Of a DNA stretch of 64,000 bases, positions 45,992-57,404 are shown piece by piece; position 1 is the first letter of the stretch; each line of letters opens with the position of its first letter. Where the stretch lies: contig JAWPHD010005597.1 in assembly GCA_037043455.1 (NCBI GenBank), positions 62,001 through 126,000 on the forward strand, written 5' to 3'. This DNA comes from Cyrtodaria siliqua. Lineage: Eukaryota > Mollusca > Bivalvia > Adapedonta > Hiatellidae. The notes beneath the pieces were generated by a model, which saw only the letters and a list, made by a program, of their open reading frames with translations, ran no database searches and was not told where the DNA came from. The translations under genes and the position numbers were made by a program.

Positions 45992-48683
45992 ATGAACTCA
46001 GAAAAAGCTACCAAAGAAAGGAACCTGGAGATAGACGGGAGCACCTTGGGGATTCGCTCGAGCAGATATCTAGCATACTATATAGCAAAAGAAAATGCCT
46101 ACGACAATAACCTGGTATCAGATATTTCAAAGGTGGACTACACAAATGGGAATAGTGGAAAAACAAAACTGCGATCCATCCCAGGGTTAGAAAAAGCTTT
46201 CATCGATGATATTTATGTATTTGGGTATCTAGGAAAAACAGATATTCAAGCAAAACAAGGAAAGGTGATGTTAACCGAAGGAAAAACAGGCGCTGCAAAA
46301 AATATTGTACAAACAATAGCAACATTTGTGTCAAAATCAATTGAACGTGGACGAGACTATTGTAATGTCAGAATCTATTGTACATTGAACAAGAATCAGA
46401 ACATCAGTATCTCGAAAACTATAGAAATAATTGAATCGTATACAAGTAGTAGATCAAGAAAGAACTGGTAACGTATGTGGAAAGGAAAACCAATAGGAAA
46501 TGTACTCGCAAAGATAGATGTGTCAAACATTCCCATGGGTGTAGTGGAAAAGAAGAAAATGAATCTCTGTCGGCTTCTAGAAAGCGTGGGACTAGGAATA
46601 TACTCTATAGATTACACAAGGGACTATTCTGGAACAATGAAAAGATCCAGTCTGGTTGATTATTTCAACTTTGACAGAACGAAGAGCCTATTTTTTGGAA
46701 TGCAGAGTGAAGAGCCCACAATTCTAGAGAATACGAAATCAGTCGGAAATAAGGTCTTCACTACTATACAAACGAGAGGTGAAAATGTCGTGAGAACAAA
46801 AATATACAACAAGATTGTCTCAAACTTTGAAGCGGGGGATGTACAAAAAGTATTCGGAGGTCATCTGGTTGATTTTGTTGATTCTAAATCTGAACGTTTG
46901 CGAAATACATTTTCACACCCGGATGTGCAAAAACGAGGATGTACTAGAGTTGAACTTTCAATATACGGAGACCACAACCATTTGTCAGGAACACATATTC
47001 CAAAAGAAACTGTAGAAGAACTCCCGGGTATATTCTGCATACAACCAGCACAAAATCAATGGGCAAATCTAGCAGAGAATATTGATAGAAATATGATTAT
47101 ACTAGACAGAGTTCAAAATACTTTGTACATTGTTTGGTATTGTAAAACTCACACTGGTAGAATTGTAGGGACTTCATTCTCACCAAAAGTATCATGGGAA
47201 AAAGCAAAGAAGTATGCTGTGTCAGCATTTGGCTTTCTTCATTGCCCAGTATTTGTGCTTTATATACTGCGATACGAATATGAAAAATTTCTATTTGCCC
47301 CGCTAGAATGCTACACTAAAGAAAAAGATACGAAAACACTCCTTTGTGGTCAAAATCCTTCCAAGGCTAGAACAACGAAGATAGAACCAACAGACTACCT
47401 CCCACCAACAAATTGTGTAGAGTGGATATGGAAGAGAAAGGGGAAGAATAGAATAGGTGATGAGAAGCCTCCATTTCAAATTCTTCGACAAGAAACAGAT
47501 AGAAAGATATCAATGAACTCCACCAAGAAAAGAGAAAAGATAATTGCACAGATATTTGAAGAAGAGGAAAAGGGAAAATGGGTAGAGGTGAACAAAAAAG
47601 TACAGGAAATAGTTTGGGAGGAAAAAGAAGAGGAGTTGAGTGAGTTGGGTAAAACATATGAGAAAAATAGAAATAGAATAGAAAAGATTAGAAAACGAGT
47701 AGAACAATTGTATTGGATTTTCCCGATTGTATAGAATATGTTAGTCGCATACCTACCGGAAAATACTATCTGGTGGGGTTTGCAAATTATACCAAGAAAA
47801 AATATGATTCAAAAATTTGCTATTTGAAAAACGATGCCGATCATCATACAGTCTATGCTACTGAAGGATTGAAGAGGATTTGTAAACAAGTAGAAGAGCT
47901 CGGACTCACAATTGATGATAACTGGAGCGACTCACGTTCACGCATACTAGACAAAGTACTAGAGGAAATATTTCCTCCTACAGAAAATACATGGAGTGGA
48001 AAAACAATACAATGGAATCCGACAAAGATATTGGAGATTAACTGTAGCAAAAATAGAAAAACTATACTAGAAAGTGAAAAGGAGTATCTAGAGTCAAATG
48101 AATATTTGTTGGATTGTGATGAAAAGTGAAAAAGGCAGTGAGTTGTATTTCTATGCCAGAGGGTGACTACATGTGCAGGAAGTGTGTGCGGCATAGAAAG
48201 AAAACAATACCATGTTTGTACTATGAAGAAAATGATGTTCCAGGTTTTGGTTACTATCTAGAAAAAGAAATGAAGAAAGTTACAGAAGAAACGAAGTCAC
48301 CAATTGTAGTACACCTTGGAAAAGAAAAGACAACACCTACAAAGAAGGAAGCCAGATTAGCAATTACAGTACTAGATGATATAGTAGAAAATAGTATTGA
48401 ACAAACGGCTCCTCCGAGTTCTACAAAACATGTCAAAGATATTCCGAAAACAACATACAAAGTATGCAAATATTCTAGAACGACATTTCGTAGGAAAGAT
48501 AGAATATATTTATATGTGATCATTGACGGCAAAGAAGTAGGGATATATGGCTACTACCTACAAAGAGAAATGGAAAAGTATCTAGGGGATGGAAAGAAAA
48601 AACATATCTTGATCAGTATTGGAATAGATAGAAATACTCCAATAAGAATGTCTGATGTTGATGTTATTTGGACAGAATGTTGA
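45992..48683 (+). pseudogene. Gene B of the inner unit, left copy: large unrecognised protein with initiator-like features
   Basis: One gene of about 900 residues, interrupted by TAA at 46472-46474, a frameshift near 47720 and a one-base loss near 48126. Order of parts: an N-terminal domain of ~160 residues; a block with 'IYSIDYTRDYSGTMKRSSL'; 'RTKIYNKIVSNFE'; 'SHPDVQKRGCTRVELSIYG'; a hydrophobic core 'NTLYIVWYCKTHTG'; a long Lys/Glu-rich helical region; and a C-terminus with 'CISMPEGDYMCRKC' and further cysteines. The combination of D-Y-T-R-D, K-x-Y-N-K and T-R-V-E motifs is reminiscent of Rep_trans-like rolling-circle initiators, and I recall similar uncharacterised invertebrate proteins. 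That link is weak. I see no Walker motifs. Confidence 0.5.
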
Positions 48684-48699
48684 GATTTCGATTCAGATG

Positions 48700-48862
48700 A
48701 TTGGGGAAATTTCACCGAAAGAGAACTTGCTAAACTTCAGGTGCATCTCTACATTTCATTTCGGTAGAGGTATACCAAACGGGGTTCTCGTAATGTTTTT
48801 TCCTAGGACATGCTAGCAAGAGGACTTACCAACTTTCAGATGTGTCTCTACGTATTTTTCGG
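48700..48862. repeat. ~105 bp subterminal repeat at the inner end of the left arm
   Basis: 'gaacttgctaaacttcagg...catctctacatttcatttcgg' is followed by a related unit 'gacttaccaactttcaga...gtctctacgtatttttcgg'. The right arm has the same two units, and its second is longer, running into the spacer (about 51000-51044) with 'tagagatatatcaaaatggg'. The left second unit was cut by the 25 bp array. Confidence 0.65.
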
Positions 48863-48867
48863 TTCTC

Positions 48868-50999
48868 GATTCTGTGATATCTCAGTATTATTGATTCAAG
48901 GCTGTTCCAGTATTCTTGATTTGATGATATCTCAGTATTCTTGGTTTGCTGATATTTCTGTATTCATGATTTGATGAATCTCCAGATCTCTGATTTGCTA
49001 CTATCCTGGTATTCTTGATTTGATGATATCTCCAGATCTCTGATTTGCTGCTATCTCAATATTTCTGATTTGATGATATCTCGAGATATCTGATTTGATG
49101 ATATCTCAATATTTCCGATTTGATGATATCTCAATATCTCTGATTTGCTGCTATCTCAATATTTCTGATTTGATTATATCTCGAGATATCTGATTTGATG
49201 ATATCTCAATATTTCCGATTTGATGATATCTCCAGATTTCTGATTTGCTGCTATCTCAATATTTCTGATTTGATGATATCTCGAGATATCTGATTTGATG
49301 ATATCTCAATATTACTGATTTGATTATATTTCGAGATATCTGATTTGATAATATCTCAATATCTCTGATTTGATTATATCTCAATATTTTTGATTTGATG
49401 ATATCTCGAGATATCTGATTTGATGATATCTCAGTATTTTGATTTGATGATATCTCAATATCTCTGATTTGCTGCTATCTCAATATTTCTGATTTGATGA
49501 TATCTCGAGAATTCTGATTTAATGATATCTCAATATGTCTGATTTGATGATATCTCCAGATCTATAATTTGCTGCTATCTCAATATTTCTGATTTGATGA
49601 TATCTCGAGATATCTGATTTGATGATATCTCAATAGATATCTCGAGATATCTGATTTGATGATATCTCAGTATTCTGGATTTGATGATATCTCAATATCT
49701 CTGATTTGCTGCTATCTCAATATTTCTGATTTGATGATATCTCGAGATCTCTGATTTGATGATATCTCAGTATTCTTGATTTGATGATATCTCAATATTT
49801 CTGATTTGATGATATCTCGAGATCTCTGATTTGATGATATCTCAGTATTCTTGATTTGATGATATCTCAATATTTCTGATTTGCTGCTATCTCAATATTT
49901 CTGATTTGTTGCCTCATATTCTGATTTGATGATGTTCCAGTATTCTTGATTCTGTGATATCTCAATATTCTTGATTCTATGATATCTCAGTATTCTTGAT
50001 TCTTGATTCTGCCATATCTCAGTAATCTTGATTTGATGCTGTTCCAGTATTCTTGATTCTGCGATATCTCAGCATGCTTGATTCTATTATATGTCAGTAT
50101 TCTTGATTCGATGCTATTTCAATATTCTTGATTTGATGCTATTTCAGTAGTCTTGATTCTGTGATGGATTCCGCGCTATCTCAATATCTCTGATTTGATG
50201 ATATCTCAGTATCTCTGATTTGCTGCTGTTTCAGTATTCATGATTTGATGATATCTCAGTATCTCTGATTTGATGATATCTCAGTATTCGTGGTTTCCTG
50301 CTATTTCGGATCCCTGATTTGATGATATCTCGGTATCTCTGATTTAATGATATCTCAGTATCTCTGATTTGATGATATCTCAGTGTCTCTGATTTGCTGC
50401 TATTTCAGTATCTCTGATTTGATGATATCTCAGTATCTCTGATTTGATGATATCTCAGTATCTCTGATTTGCTGCTATTTCGGTATCTCTGATTTGCTGC
50501 TATTTCAGTATCTCTGATTTGATGATATCTCAATATCTCTGATTTGATGATATCTCAATCTCTGATTTGCTACTATTTCAGTATTCTTGATTTGATGATA
50601 TCTCGAGATCTCTGATTTGATGCAAGTTCAGTATTCTTGATTTGGTGGTATCTCAGTATTCTTGATTCTGTGATATCTCAGTATTCTTGATTCTGTGATA
50701 TCTCAGTATTCTTGATTCTGTGATATCTCAGTATTCTTGATTTGCTGCAAGTTCAGTATTCTTGATTCTGTGATATCTCAGTATTCTTGATTCTGTGATA
50801 TCTCAGTATTTCTTGATTTGATGATATCTCAATATCTCTGGTTTGCTGCAAGTTCAGTATTCTTGATTTGATGATATCTCAGTATTCTTGATTGTGTGAT
50901 ATCATATTATTCTTGATTCTGTGATATCTCAGACTGCTTGATTTGATGCTATTTCAGCATCCCTGATATTTTGATATCTCTGACTGGGTGATATTTCAA
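48868..50999. repeat. Central 25 bp tandem array
   Basis: About 85 copies of a 25 bp unit, tgatttgatgatatctcag plus tattct, with variants using 'gctgctatctcaatattt' and others. Many joints give the perfect 16 bp palindrome gatatctcgagatatc (for example near 49075, 49267 and 49395). Without spacers and with diverged units it is a satellite, not a CRISPR. It separates the two inverted arms. Confidence 0.92.
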
Positions 51000-51224
51000 C
51001 ACGTAGCTCCACAAACATTACCAGAACCCATTTTGATATATCTCTACCGAAAAATACGTAGAGACACATCTGAAGTTTGGTAAGTCCTCTTGCTAGCATA
51101 TCCTTGGAAAAACATTACGAGAACCCCGTTTGGTATACCTTTATCGAAATGAAATGTAGAGATGCACCTGAAGTTTAGCAAGTCCTCTTTCGGTGAAATT
51201 TCCCCAATCATCTGAATCGAAATC

Positions 51225-53923
51225 TCAACATTCTGTCCAAATAACATCAACATCAGGCATTCTTGTAGGAGTATTTCTATCTTTTCCAATACTGAGCAAG
51301 ATATGTTTTTTCTTTCCATCCCCTAGATACTTTTCCATTTCTCTTTGTAGGTAGTAGCCATATATCCCTACTTCTTTGCCACCAATGAACACATGTAGAT
51401 ATATTCTATCTTTCCTACGAAATGTCGTTCTAGAATATTTGCATACTTTGTATGTTGTTTTCGGAATATCTTTGACATGTTTTGTAGAACTCGGAGGAGC
51501 CGTTTGTTCAATACTATTTTCTACTATATCATCTAGTACTGTAATTGCTAATCTGGCTTCCTTCTTTGTAGGTGTTGTCTTTTCTTTTCCAAGGTGTACT
51601 ACAATTGGTGACTTCGTTTCTTCTGTAACTTTCTTCATTTCTTTTTCTAGATAGTACCCAAAACCTGGATCATCATTTTCTTCATAGTACAAACATGGTA
51701 TTGTTTTCTTTCTATGCCGCACACACTTCCTGCACATGTAGTCACCCTCTGGCATAGAAATACAACTCACTGCCTTTTTCATTTTTTCATCACAATCCAA
51801 CAAATATTCATTTGACTCTAGATACTCCTTTTCACTTTCTAGTATAGTTTTTCTCTTTTTGCTGCAGTTAATCTCCAATATCTTTGTCGGATTCCATTGT
51901 ATCGTTTTTCCACTCCATGTATTTTCTGTAGGAGGAAATATTTCCACAAGTACTTTGTCTAGTATGCATGAACGTGAGTCGCTCCAGTTATCATCAATTG
52001 TGAGTCCGAGCTCTTCTACTTGTTTAAAAATCCTCTTCAATCCTCCAGTAGCATAGACTGTATGATGATCGGCATCGTTTTTCAAATAGCAAATTGTTTA
52101 ATCATATTTTTTCTTGGTATAATTTGCAAACCCCACCAGATAGTATTTTCCGATAGGTATGCGACTAATATATTCTATACAATCGGGAAAATCACAATAC
52201 AATTGTTCTACTCGTTTTCTAATCTTTTCTATTCTCTTTCTATTTTTCTCATATGTTTTTTCCAACTCACTCAACTCCTTTTCTTTTTCCTCCCAAACTA
52301 TCTCCTGTACTTTTTTGTTTTCCTTCTACCCATTTTCCCTTTTCCTCTTCTTCAAATATCTGTGCAATTATCTTTTCTCTTTTCTTGGTGGAGTTCATTG
52401 ATATCTTTCTATCTGTTTCTTGTCGAAGAATTTGAAATGGAGGCTTCTCATCACCTATTCTATTCTTCCCCTTTCTCTTCCATATCCACTCTACACAATT
52501 TGTTGGTGGGAGGTAGTCTGTTGGTTCTATCGTCGTTGTTCTAGCCTTGGAAGGATTTTGACCACAAAGGAGTGTTTTCGTATCTTTTTCTTTGGTGTAG
52601 CATTCTAGCGGGGCAAATAGAAATTTTTCATTTTCGTATCGCAGTATATCAAGCACAAATATTGGGCAATGACGAAAGCCAAATGCTGACACAGCATACT
52701 TCTTTGCTTTTTTCCATGATACTTTTGGTGAGAATGAAGTCCCTACAATTCTACCAGTGTGAGTGTTACAATACCAAACAATGTACAAAGTATTTTGAAC
52801 TCTGTCTAGTATAATCATATTTCTATCAATATTCTCTGCTAGATTTGCCCATTGATTTTTAGCTGGTTGTATGTAGAATATACCCGGGAGTTCTTCTACA
52901 GTTTCTTCTAGAATATGTGTTCCTGACAAATGCTTGTGGTCTCCGTATATTGAAAGTTCAACTTTAGTACATCCTCGTTTTTGCACATTCGGGTGTGAAA
53001 ATTGTATTTCGCAAACGTTCAGATTCGGAATCAACAAAATCAGCCAGATGACCTCCGAATACTTTTTGTACATCCCCCGCTTCAAAGTTTGAGACAATCT
53101 TGTTGTATATTTTTGTACTCACGACATTTCCACCTCTCGTTTGTATAGTAGTGAAGACATTACTTCCGATTGATTTCGTATTCTCTAGAATTGTGGGCTC
53201 TTCACTCTGCATTCCAGAAAATAGGCTCTTCGTTGTGTCAAAGCTGAAATAATCAACCAGACTGGATCTTTTCATTGTTCCAGAATAGTCTCTTGTGTAA
53301 TCTATAGAGTATATTCCTAGTCCCACGCTTTCTAGAAGTCGACAGAGATTCATTTTCTTCTTTTCCACTACACCCATGGGAATGTTTGACACATCTATCT
53401 TTGCGAGTACATTTCCTATTGGTTTTCCTTTCCATATACGTTCCCAGTTCTTTCTTGCTCTACTACTTGTATGCGATTCAATTATTTCTATAGTTTTCGA
53501 TATACTGCTGTTCTGATTCTTGTTCAATATTCAATTACAGATTCTGACATTACAAAAGTCTCGTCCACGTCCAATTGATTTTGACACAAATGTTGCTAGT
53601 GTTTGTACAATATTTTTTGCAGCGCCTGCTTTTCCTTCGGTTAACATCACCTTTCCTTGTTTTGCTTGAATATCTTTTTTTCCTAGATACTCAAATACAT
53701 ATATATCATCGATGAAAGCTTTTTCTATCCCTGGGATGGATCGCAATTTTGTTTTTCCACTATTCCCCTTTGTGTAGTCCACCTTTGAAATATCTGATAC
53801 CAGGTTATTGTCGTAGGCATTTTCTTTTGCTATATAGTATGCTAGATATCTGCTCGAGCGAATCCCCAAGATGCTACCGTCTATCTCCATGTTTCTTTCT
53901 TTGGTAGCTTTTTCTGAGTTCAT
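51225..53923 (-). pseudogene. Gene B of the inner unit, right copy
   Basis: Mirror copy of the gene at 45992-48683, starting at an ATG whose complement is 53921-53923. The lesions differ from the left copy. A stop and frame change near 53530 split the N-terminal domain, frameshifts near 52970-53090 break the middle, and more lie near 52250 and 52085 (a TAA in place of a lysine or similar). In turn it reads through the left copy's stop (ARKNWERIWKG) and has no break near 51780, where the C-terminal 286 residues (51225-52085) are one open frame. Neither copy alone is intact. The independent breaks show that both were full genes when the duplication formed. Confidence 0.5.
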
Positions 53924-53975
53924 TGTATATAATATAGGTTTAGATTAAATTTCTACTTTCGGTGAAAATATGACA

Positions 53976-54416
53976 TTATCTGTATTGATTTGTGACAAAA
54001 AAGTTGTTCAACCAATCGAGTATTTCTTGTTTATCTTTTTCAGCTATATATCCAAGTTTTTTCAACTGCATAGATATGTTTGCGATTTCATACAGATCTT
54101 CCCTTTTCTGCATACCATGTTTTACTTTTGTCTGTACTATCATCTGACATTTTCTCGTGTATCGTCGGTGTCATTTTGGTCTTCTTCTTGGTCTTCTTTT
54201 TGGTCTTTCTCGATTTTCAATATTCCATCTAATCCCTGTAATTGTTTTTTGTAATTCATTGACATTATTCCCCGTCTCATCCCTGCTGCTATTTTTGCTC
54301 TCTTTTTTCTTTCTTTGGACGGCTAGGATTTTCAATTTGTCTTGCAATTCTTTGATATCTTTCCCCCATCTTTTTTCCTGATGCTATGCTTGCTTGTATT
54401 TTTCTGATTGAACATA
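53976..54416 (-). pseudogene. Gene A of the inner unit, right copy
   Basis: Mirror copy of the acidic coiled-coil gene at 45413-45930. It lacks an internal segment of roughly 65-70 bp within the Asp/Glu-rich run (deleted between the gacaaaag and agtacagatg-type stretches) and has extra frame changes. The helical tail region (IANISMQLKKLGYIAEKDK) is preserved. Confidence 0.45.
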
Positions 54417-54653
54417 GTTAGATTATTCTTGGTGCTTGTAGCATTATTCTTGCTGTATGTTTGTTGTAATGTCGGATGAAAATATCTTGTCTAACTCATC
54501 TTGCCTCCCGCCTATCGTTCAATATTGCAAAATGTAGAAATACTCTTGCTAGAAGACCCGGTGTTGATGCCGTTTTGGGTCGTGTGATTGGGAAATTTCT
54601 TGAAAGTAGCTACGGCGAAAGTAGAAATAAAAAAAGATTGCGCTCTCCTAAAA

Positions 54654-54791
54654 GCAAAGCAAGAAATATTCAGGATTGAAAAAGTAATACGACGTGATTA
54701 CAAAAAGAAACAATCGTTGATTAAATGGAAGGGTTACAATGAAGATTTCAATAGTTGGGTTCCATTCAAGGATATTGAAAATATTAAATAA
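54654..54791 (+). pseudogene. Chromodomain fragment (integrase C-terminus)
   Basis: About 40 residues, 'FRIEKVIRRDYKKKQSLIK', then 'WKGYNEDFNSWVPFKDIENI', and a stop at 54789-54791. This is a chromodomain: hydrophobic start, W-K-G-Y-x-x-x-F-N-S-W core and closing acidic helix. In Polinton and retrotransposon integrases such a domain forms the C-terminus and steers integration. It starts exactly at the inner-unit border (54653), so the catalytic part was lost. The 3' end points to the right terminus, mirroring the PolB tail at the left. An unrelated chromodomain gene is possible, but less likely given the context. Confidence 0.78.
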
Positions 54792-54793
54792 TA

Positions 54794-54991
54794 TCTTGAA
54801 CTGAAATACAAAATAGCAAAATGTAGGAAAATAAAATACTCCATGGTAAAAAATGATATGCAGAGTGATGATAAAGACTACTGCCCGGTTCCGTCTGACT
54901 TTGCTTAACGAGTTGCAAATGTTATTGAAAACCTTCACCGAAAGTAGATTCGTCGAAAGTAGACAAAAAATAAAATTGCGCTCTCCTAAAA
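54794..54991. promoter_or_regulatory. Outer terminal motif block, right
   Basis: Inverted copy of 44538-44737, with attgcgctctcctaaaa at 54975-54991 and ttcaccgaaagtag and ttcgtcgaaagtag sites just inside. The two arms diverge abruptly inside 'cttgaactgaaatac', where the gene remnants begin. Confidence 0.6.
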
Positions 54992-55009
54992 TGGTAAACC
55001 GGATTGATT

Positions 55010-55224
55010 AGTAGTATAGATAGTGGGGGTATCAGCGGGGTTTCCCTCGCGGGGTGCTTGAGACAACTAATGAAATATGTTGGTGTTTGTTTAGGCGTGG
55101 CTTACATTTAGATCTGGCTGTGTAAATGAGAGTTAAGCCTGAGTCCCCCCTGGCATATTTCACTAGTTGTTCTAGTTCCCCGCGATGGGGAAACTGCGCT
55201 GGTACCCCCACTATCTATACTACT
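55010..55224. repeat. Right terminal hairpin, 215 bp
   Basis: It starts agtagtatagatagtggggg and closes with the complement ending ctatctatactact. It has the same length and fold as the left terminal hairpin, with substitutions scattered in both arms. Confidence 0.75.
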
Positions 55225-57048
55225 ATTGCGTGGTTTTGAATGGCTCTGTATTTATCCATGTACATGTTGTTTGTTTTGAATGAGTGGTTTTGGATGACCT
55301 GTATTTATTCATGTATACGATGTATGTTTGGAATGCGTGGTTTCGTATGGCTATGTTTTGAACGCGTAGTTTCGTATGGCTCTGTATTTATCCATGTACA
55401 TATTGTTTGTTTTGAATGCGTGGTTTTGGATGGCTCCTTATATATTCATGTAAAGGCAGTTTGATTTGAATGCGTGGATTTGGATGGCTCTTTATTTATC
55501 CATTTACATGTCGTTTGTTTTGAATGCGTGGCTTTGGATGGCTGTATATATATCCATGTACATGTTGTTTGTTTTGAATGCTCGGTGTCGTATGGTTCTG
55601 TATTTATCCATGTACATGTTTTGAATGAGTGGTTTTGGATGACCTGTATTTATTCATGTATACGATGTATGTTTGGAATGCGCGGTTTCGTATGGCTATG
55701 TTCTGAATGCGTAGTTTCGTATGGCTCTATATTTATACATGTACATATTGTTTGTTTTGAATGCGTGGTTTTGGATGAACCTGTATTTATCCATGTATAT
55801 GTTGAATTCGTGGTTATGGGTCACCCTGTAGTTATCCATGTACATGCTGCTTGTTTGAATGCGTGGTTTTGGATGGCTCTGTATTTATCCATGTATATGT
55901 TGTTTGTTTTGAATGCGTGGTTTTGGATGGCTCCTTATATATTCATGTAAAGGCAGTTTGCTTTGAAGGCATGGATTTGGATTGCTCTTTATTTATCCAT
56001 TTACATGTCGTTTGTTTTGAATACGTGGCTTTGGATGGCTCTGTATATATCCATGTACATGTTGTTTGTTTTGAATGCTCGGTTTGGTTTCGTATGGCTC
56101 TGTATTTATCCATGTGCATGTTGTTTGTTTTGAATGCGTGGTTTTGGATGGCTCAGTATTTATACCTGTACATGATGTTTGTTTTGAATGCGTGTTTTTG
56201 GATGGCCCTGTATTTATCCATGTCCATGTAGTTTGTTTTGAACGCGAGGTTTTGGATGGCTCTGTATTAATCCATGTACATGTTGTTTGTTGTGAATTCG
56301 TGGTTTTGGGTCACCCTGTATTTATCCATGTACATGCTGCTTGTTTGATGCGTGATTTCGGATGGCTCTGTATTTATTCATGTACATGTTGTTTGTTTTG
56401 AATGCGCGGTTTTGGATGGCCCTGTATTTACTCATGTACATGTTGTTTATTTTGAATGCGTGGTTTTCGATGACCCTGTATTTATCCATGTACATGCTGT
56501 TTATTTTGAATGCGTGATTTTGGATGGCCCTGTATTTACTCATGTACATGTTTTATGTTTTGAATGCTTGGTTTTGGATAACCCTTCATTTATCCAAGTA
56601 CATGTTGTTTGTTTCAATGCGTGGTTTTAGATGGCTCTATATACATCCATGTACATGTTGCTTGTTTTAAATGCATGGTTTTAGATGGCTCTATATATAA
56701 CTATGTATATGTTGTGTGTTTTGAATGTGTGGATTTGGATGGCTCTGTATATATCCATGTACTTGTTGTTTGTTTTGAATCCGTGGTTTTTATGGCTCTG
56801 TATTTATACATGTACATTTTGTTTGTTTTGAATGCGTGGTTTTTGATTGCCCTGTATTTATCCATGTAAATGTTTTTTGTTTTGAATGCGTTGTTTTGGA
56901 TGGCCCTGTATTCATCAATGTACATGTTGTTTGAATTGAATGCTTGGTTTTGGATAGCCCTGTATTGATCCATGTACATGTTGTATGTTTTGAATGCGTG
57001 GTTTTTGATGGCTCTGTATTCATTCATATACATGTTGTTTGTTTTGAA

Positions 57049-57404
57049 GTAAAGTAAACACTGTTGTTAGTCTAGGTTAAAATACTCAGTGAGAGATTTT
57101 AACACACACTCCGTGATCACAAATCACGGTGTAATTACGTTGTATAATTAATACGGATAGCTTACACAATAATCACATAATAACGAAGGTAGAACACTAC
57201 ACTTCAGTTATAGAGTAAGCTTGGTGTAGTTACAGCAATAAGGATACACACAACACTCATCCAGATACATTTGACTGTAACATGAATATCAATAGAAAAA
57301 CACTTGGGGTAAAACTCTCCAGGGAGAGTTCACTAACTGGGAAAGTGAACCGTCTGAGGTCAACTGGGCCGTCTACTATGTGCAGACCCTTGCAACCCCC
57401 CACA
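57049..57404. repeat. Non-satellite 356 bp block, copy 1
   Basis: Starts gtaaagtaaacactgttg and ends cttgcaaccccccac. It replaces part of a monomer rather than simply interrupting it. It contains a hairpin (ccgtgat...atcacgg) and ctctccagggagag. No coding frame or known family was recognised. Confidence 0.7.

Larger units (their letters stand above)
45182..48862. repeat. Left arm of the inner palindrome (~3.68 kb)
   Basis: It begins with ttttaggagagcgcaat (45182-45198), a T-tract and ctactttcgccgaa (45210-45223), and matches the reverse complement of 51045-54653 throughout. Differences are scattered substitutions and small indels, plus a larger gap in the first gene. Homology ends at 48862 within 'cgtatttttcgg'. 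Confidence 0.9.
51045..54653. repeat. Right arm of the inner palindrome (~3.61 kb)
   Basis: Inverted copy of 45182-48862. It ends attgcgctctcctaaaa at 54637-54653. The encoded proteins of the two arms differ at roughly one residue in ten to fifteen, so the arms are old or not recently homogenised. Confidence 0.9.
44305..55224. mobile_element. Nested Polinton-type element with a giant palindromic core
   Basis: 10,920 bp inserted in the 54 bp satellite. The termini are AGTAGT...ACTACT, as in Polintons. The outer inverted repeats of ~433 bp begin with 215 bp hairpins. Just inside lie a PolB tail (left) and an integrase-type chromodomain (right), both with their 3' ends facing the terminus, as in a canonical Polinton. 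The centre has been replaced by a palindromic unit (45182-54653): two ~3.6 kb inverted arms with the same genes and a 2.1 kb tandem array between them. Outer shell and inner unit share a 17 bp terminal motif. The sequence shows this layout directly; calling the shell a gutted Polinton is inference from termini, TSD size and the two gene remnants. Confidence 0.75.

Noticed and set aside
46960..47010. HNH/HKH triplet in gene B as a HUH nuclease motif
   Set aside because: The middle residue is polar and differs between arms, and no matching metal-site context or downstream catalytic tyrosine could be placed with confidence.
48868..50999. CRISPR-like look of the 25 bp array
   Set aside because: Units abut directly without unique spacers, they are diverged, and the setting is a eukaryotic genome.
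44305..55224. Parvovirus or other hairpin-ended virus as identity of the nested element
   Set aside because: The terminal hairpins resemble such ends, but no SF3 helicase or capsid gene is visible. The gene remnants and TSD point to a Polinton shell instead.
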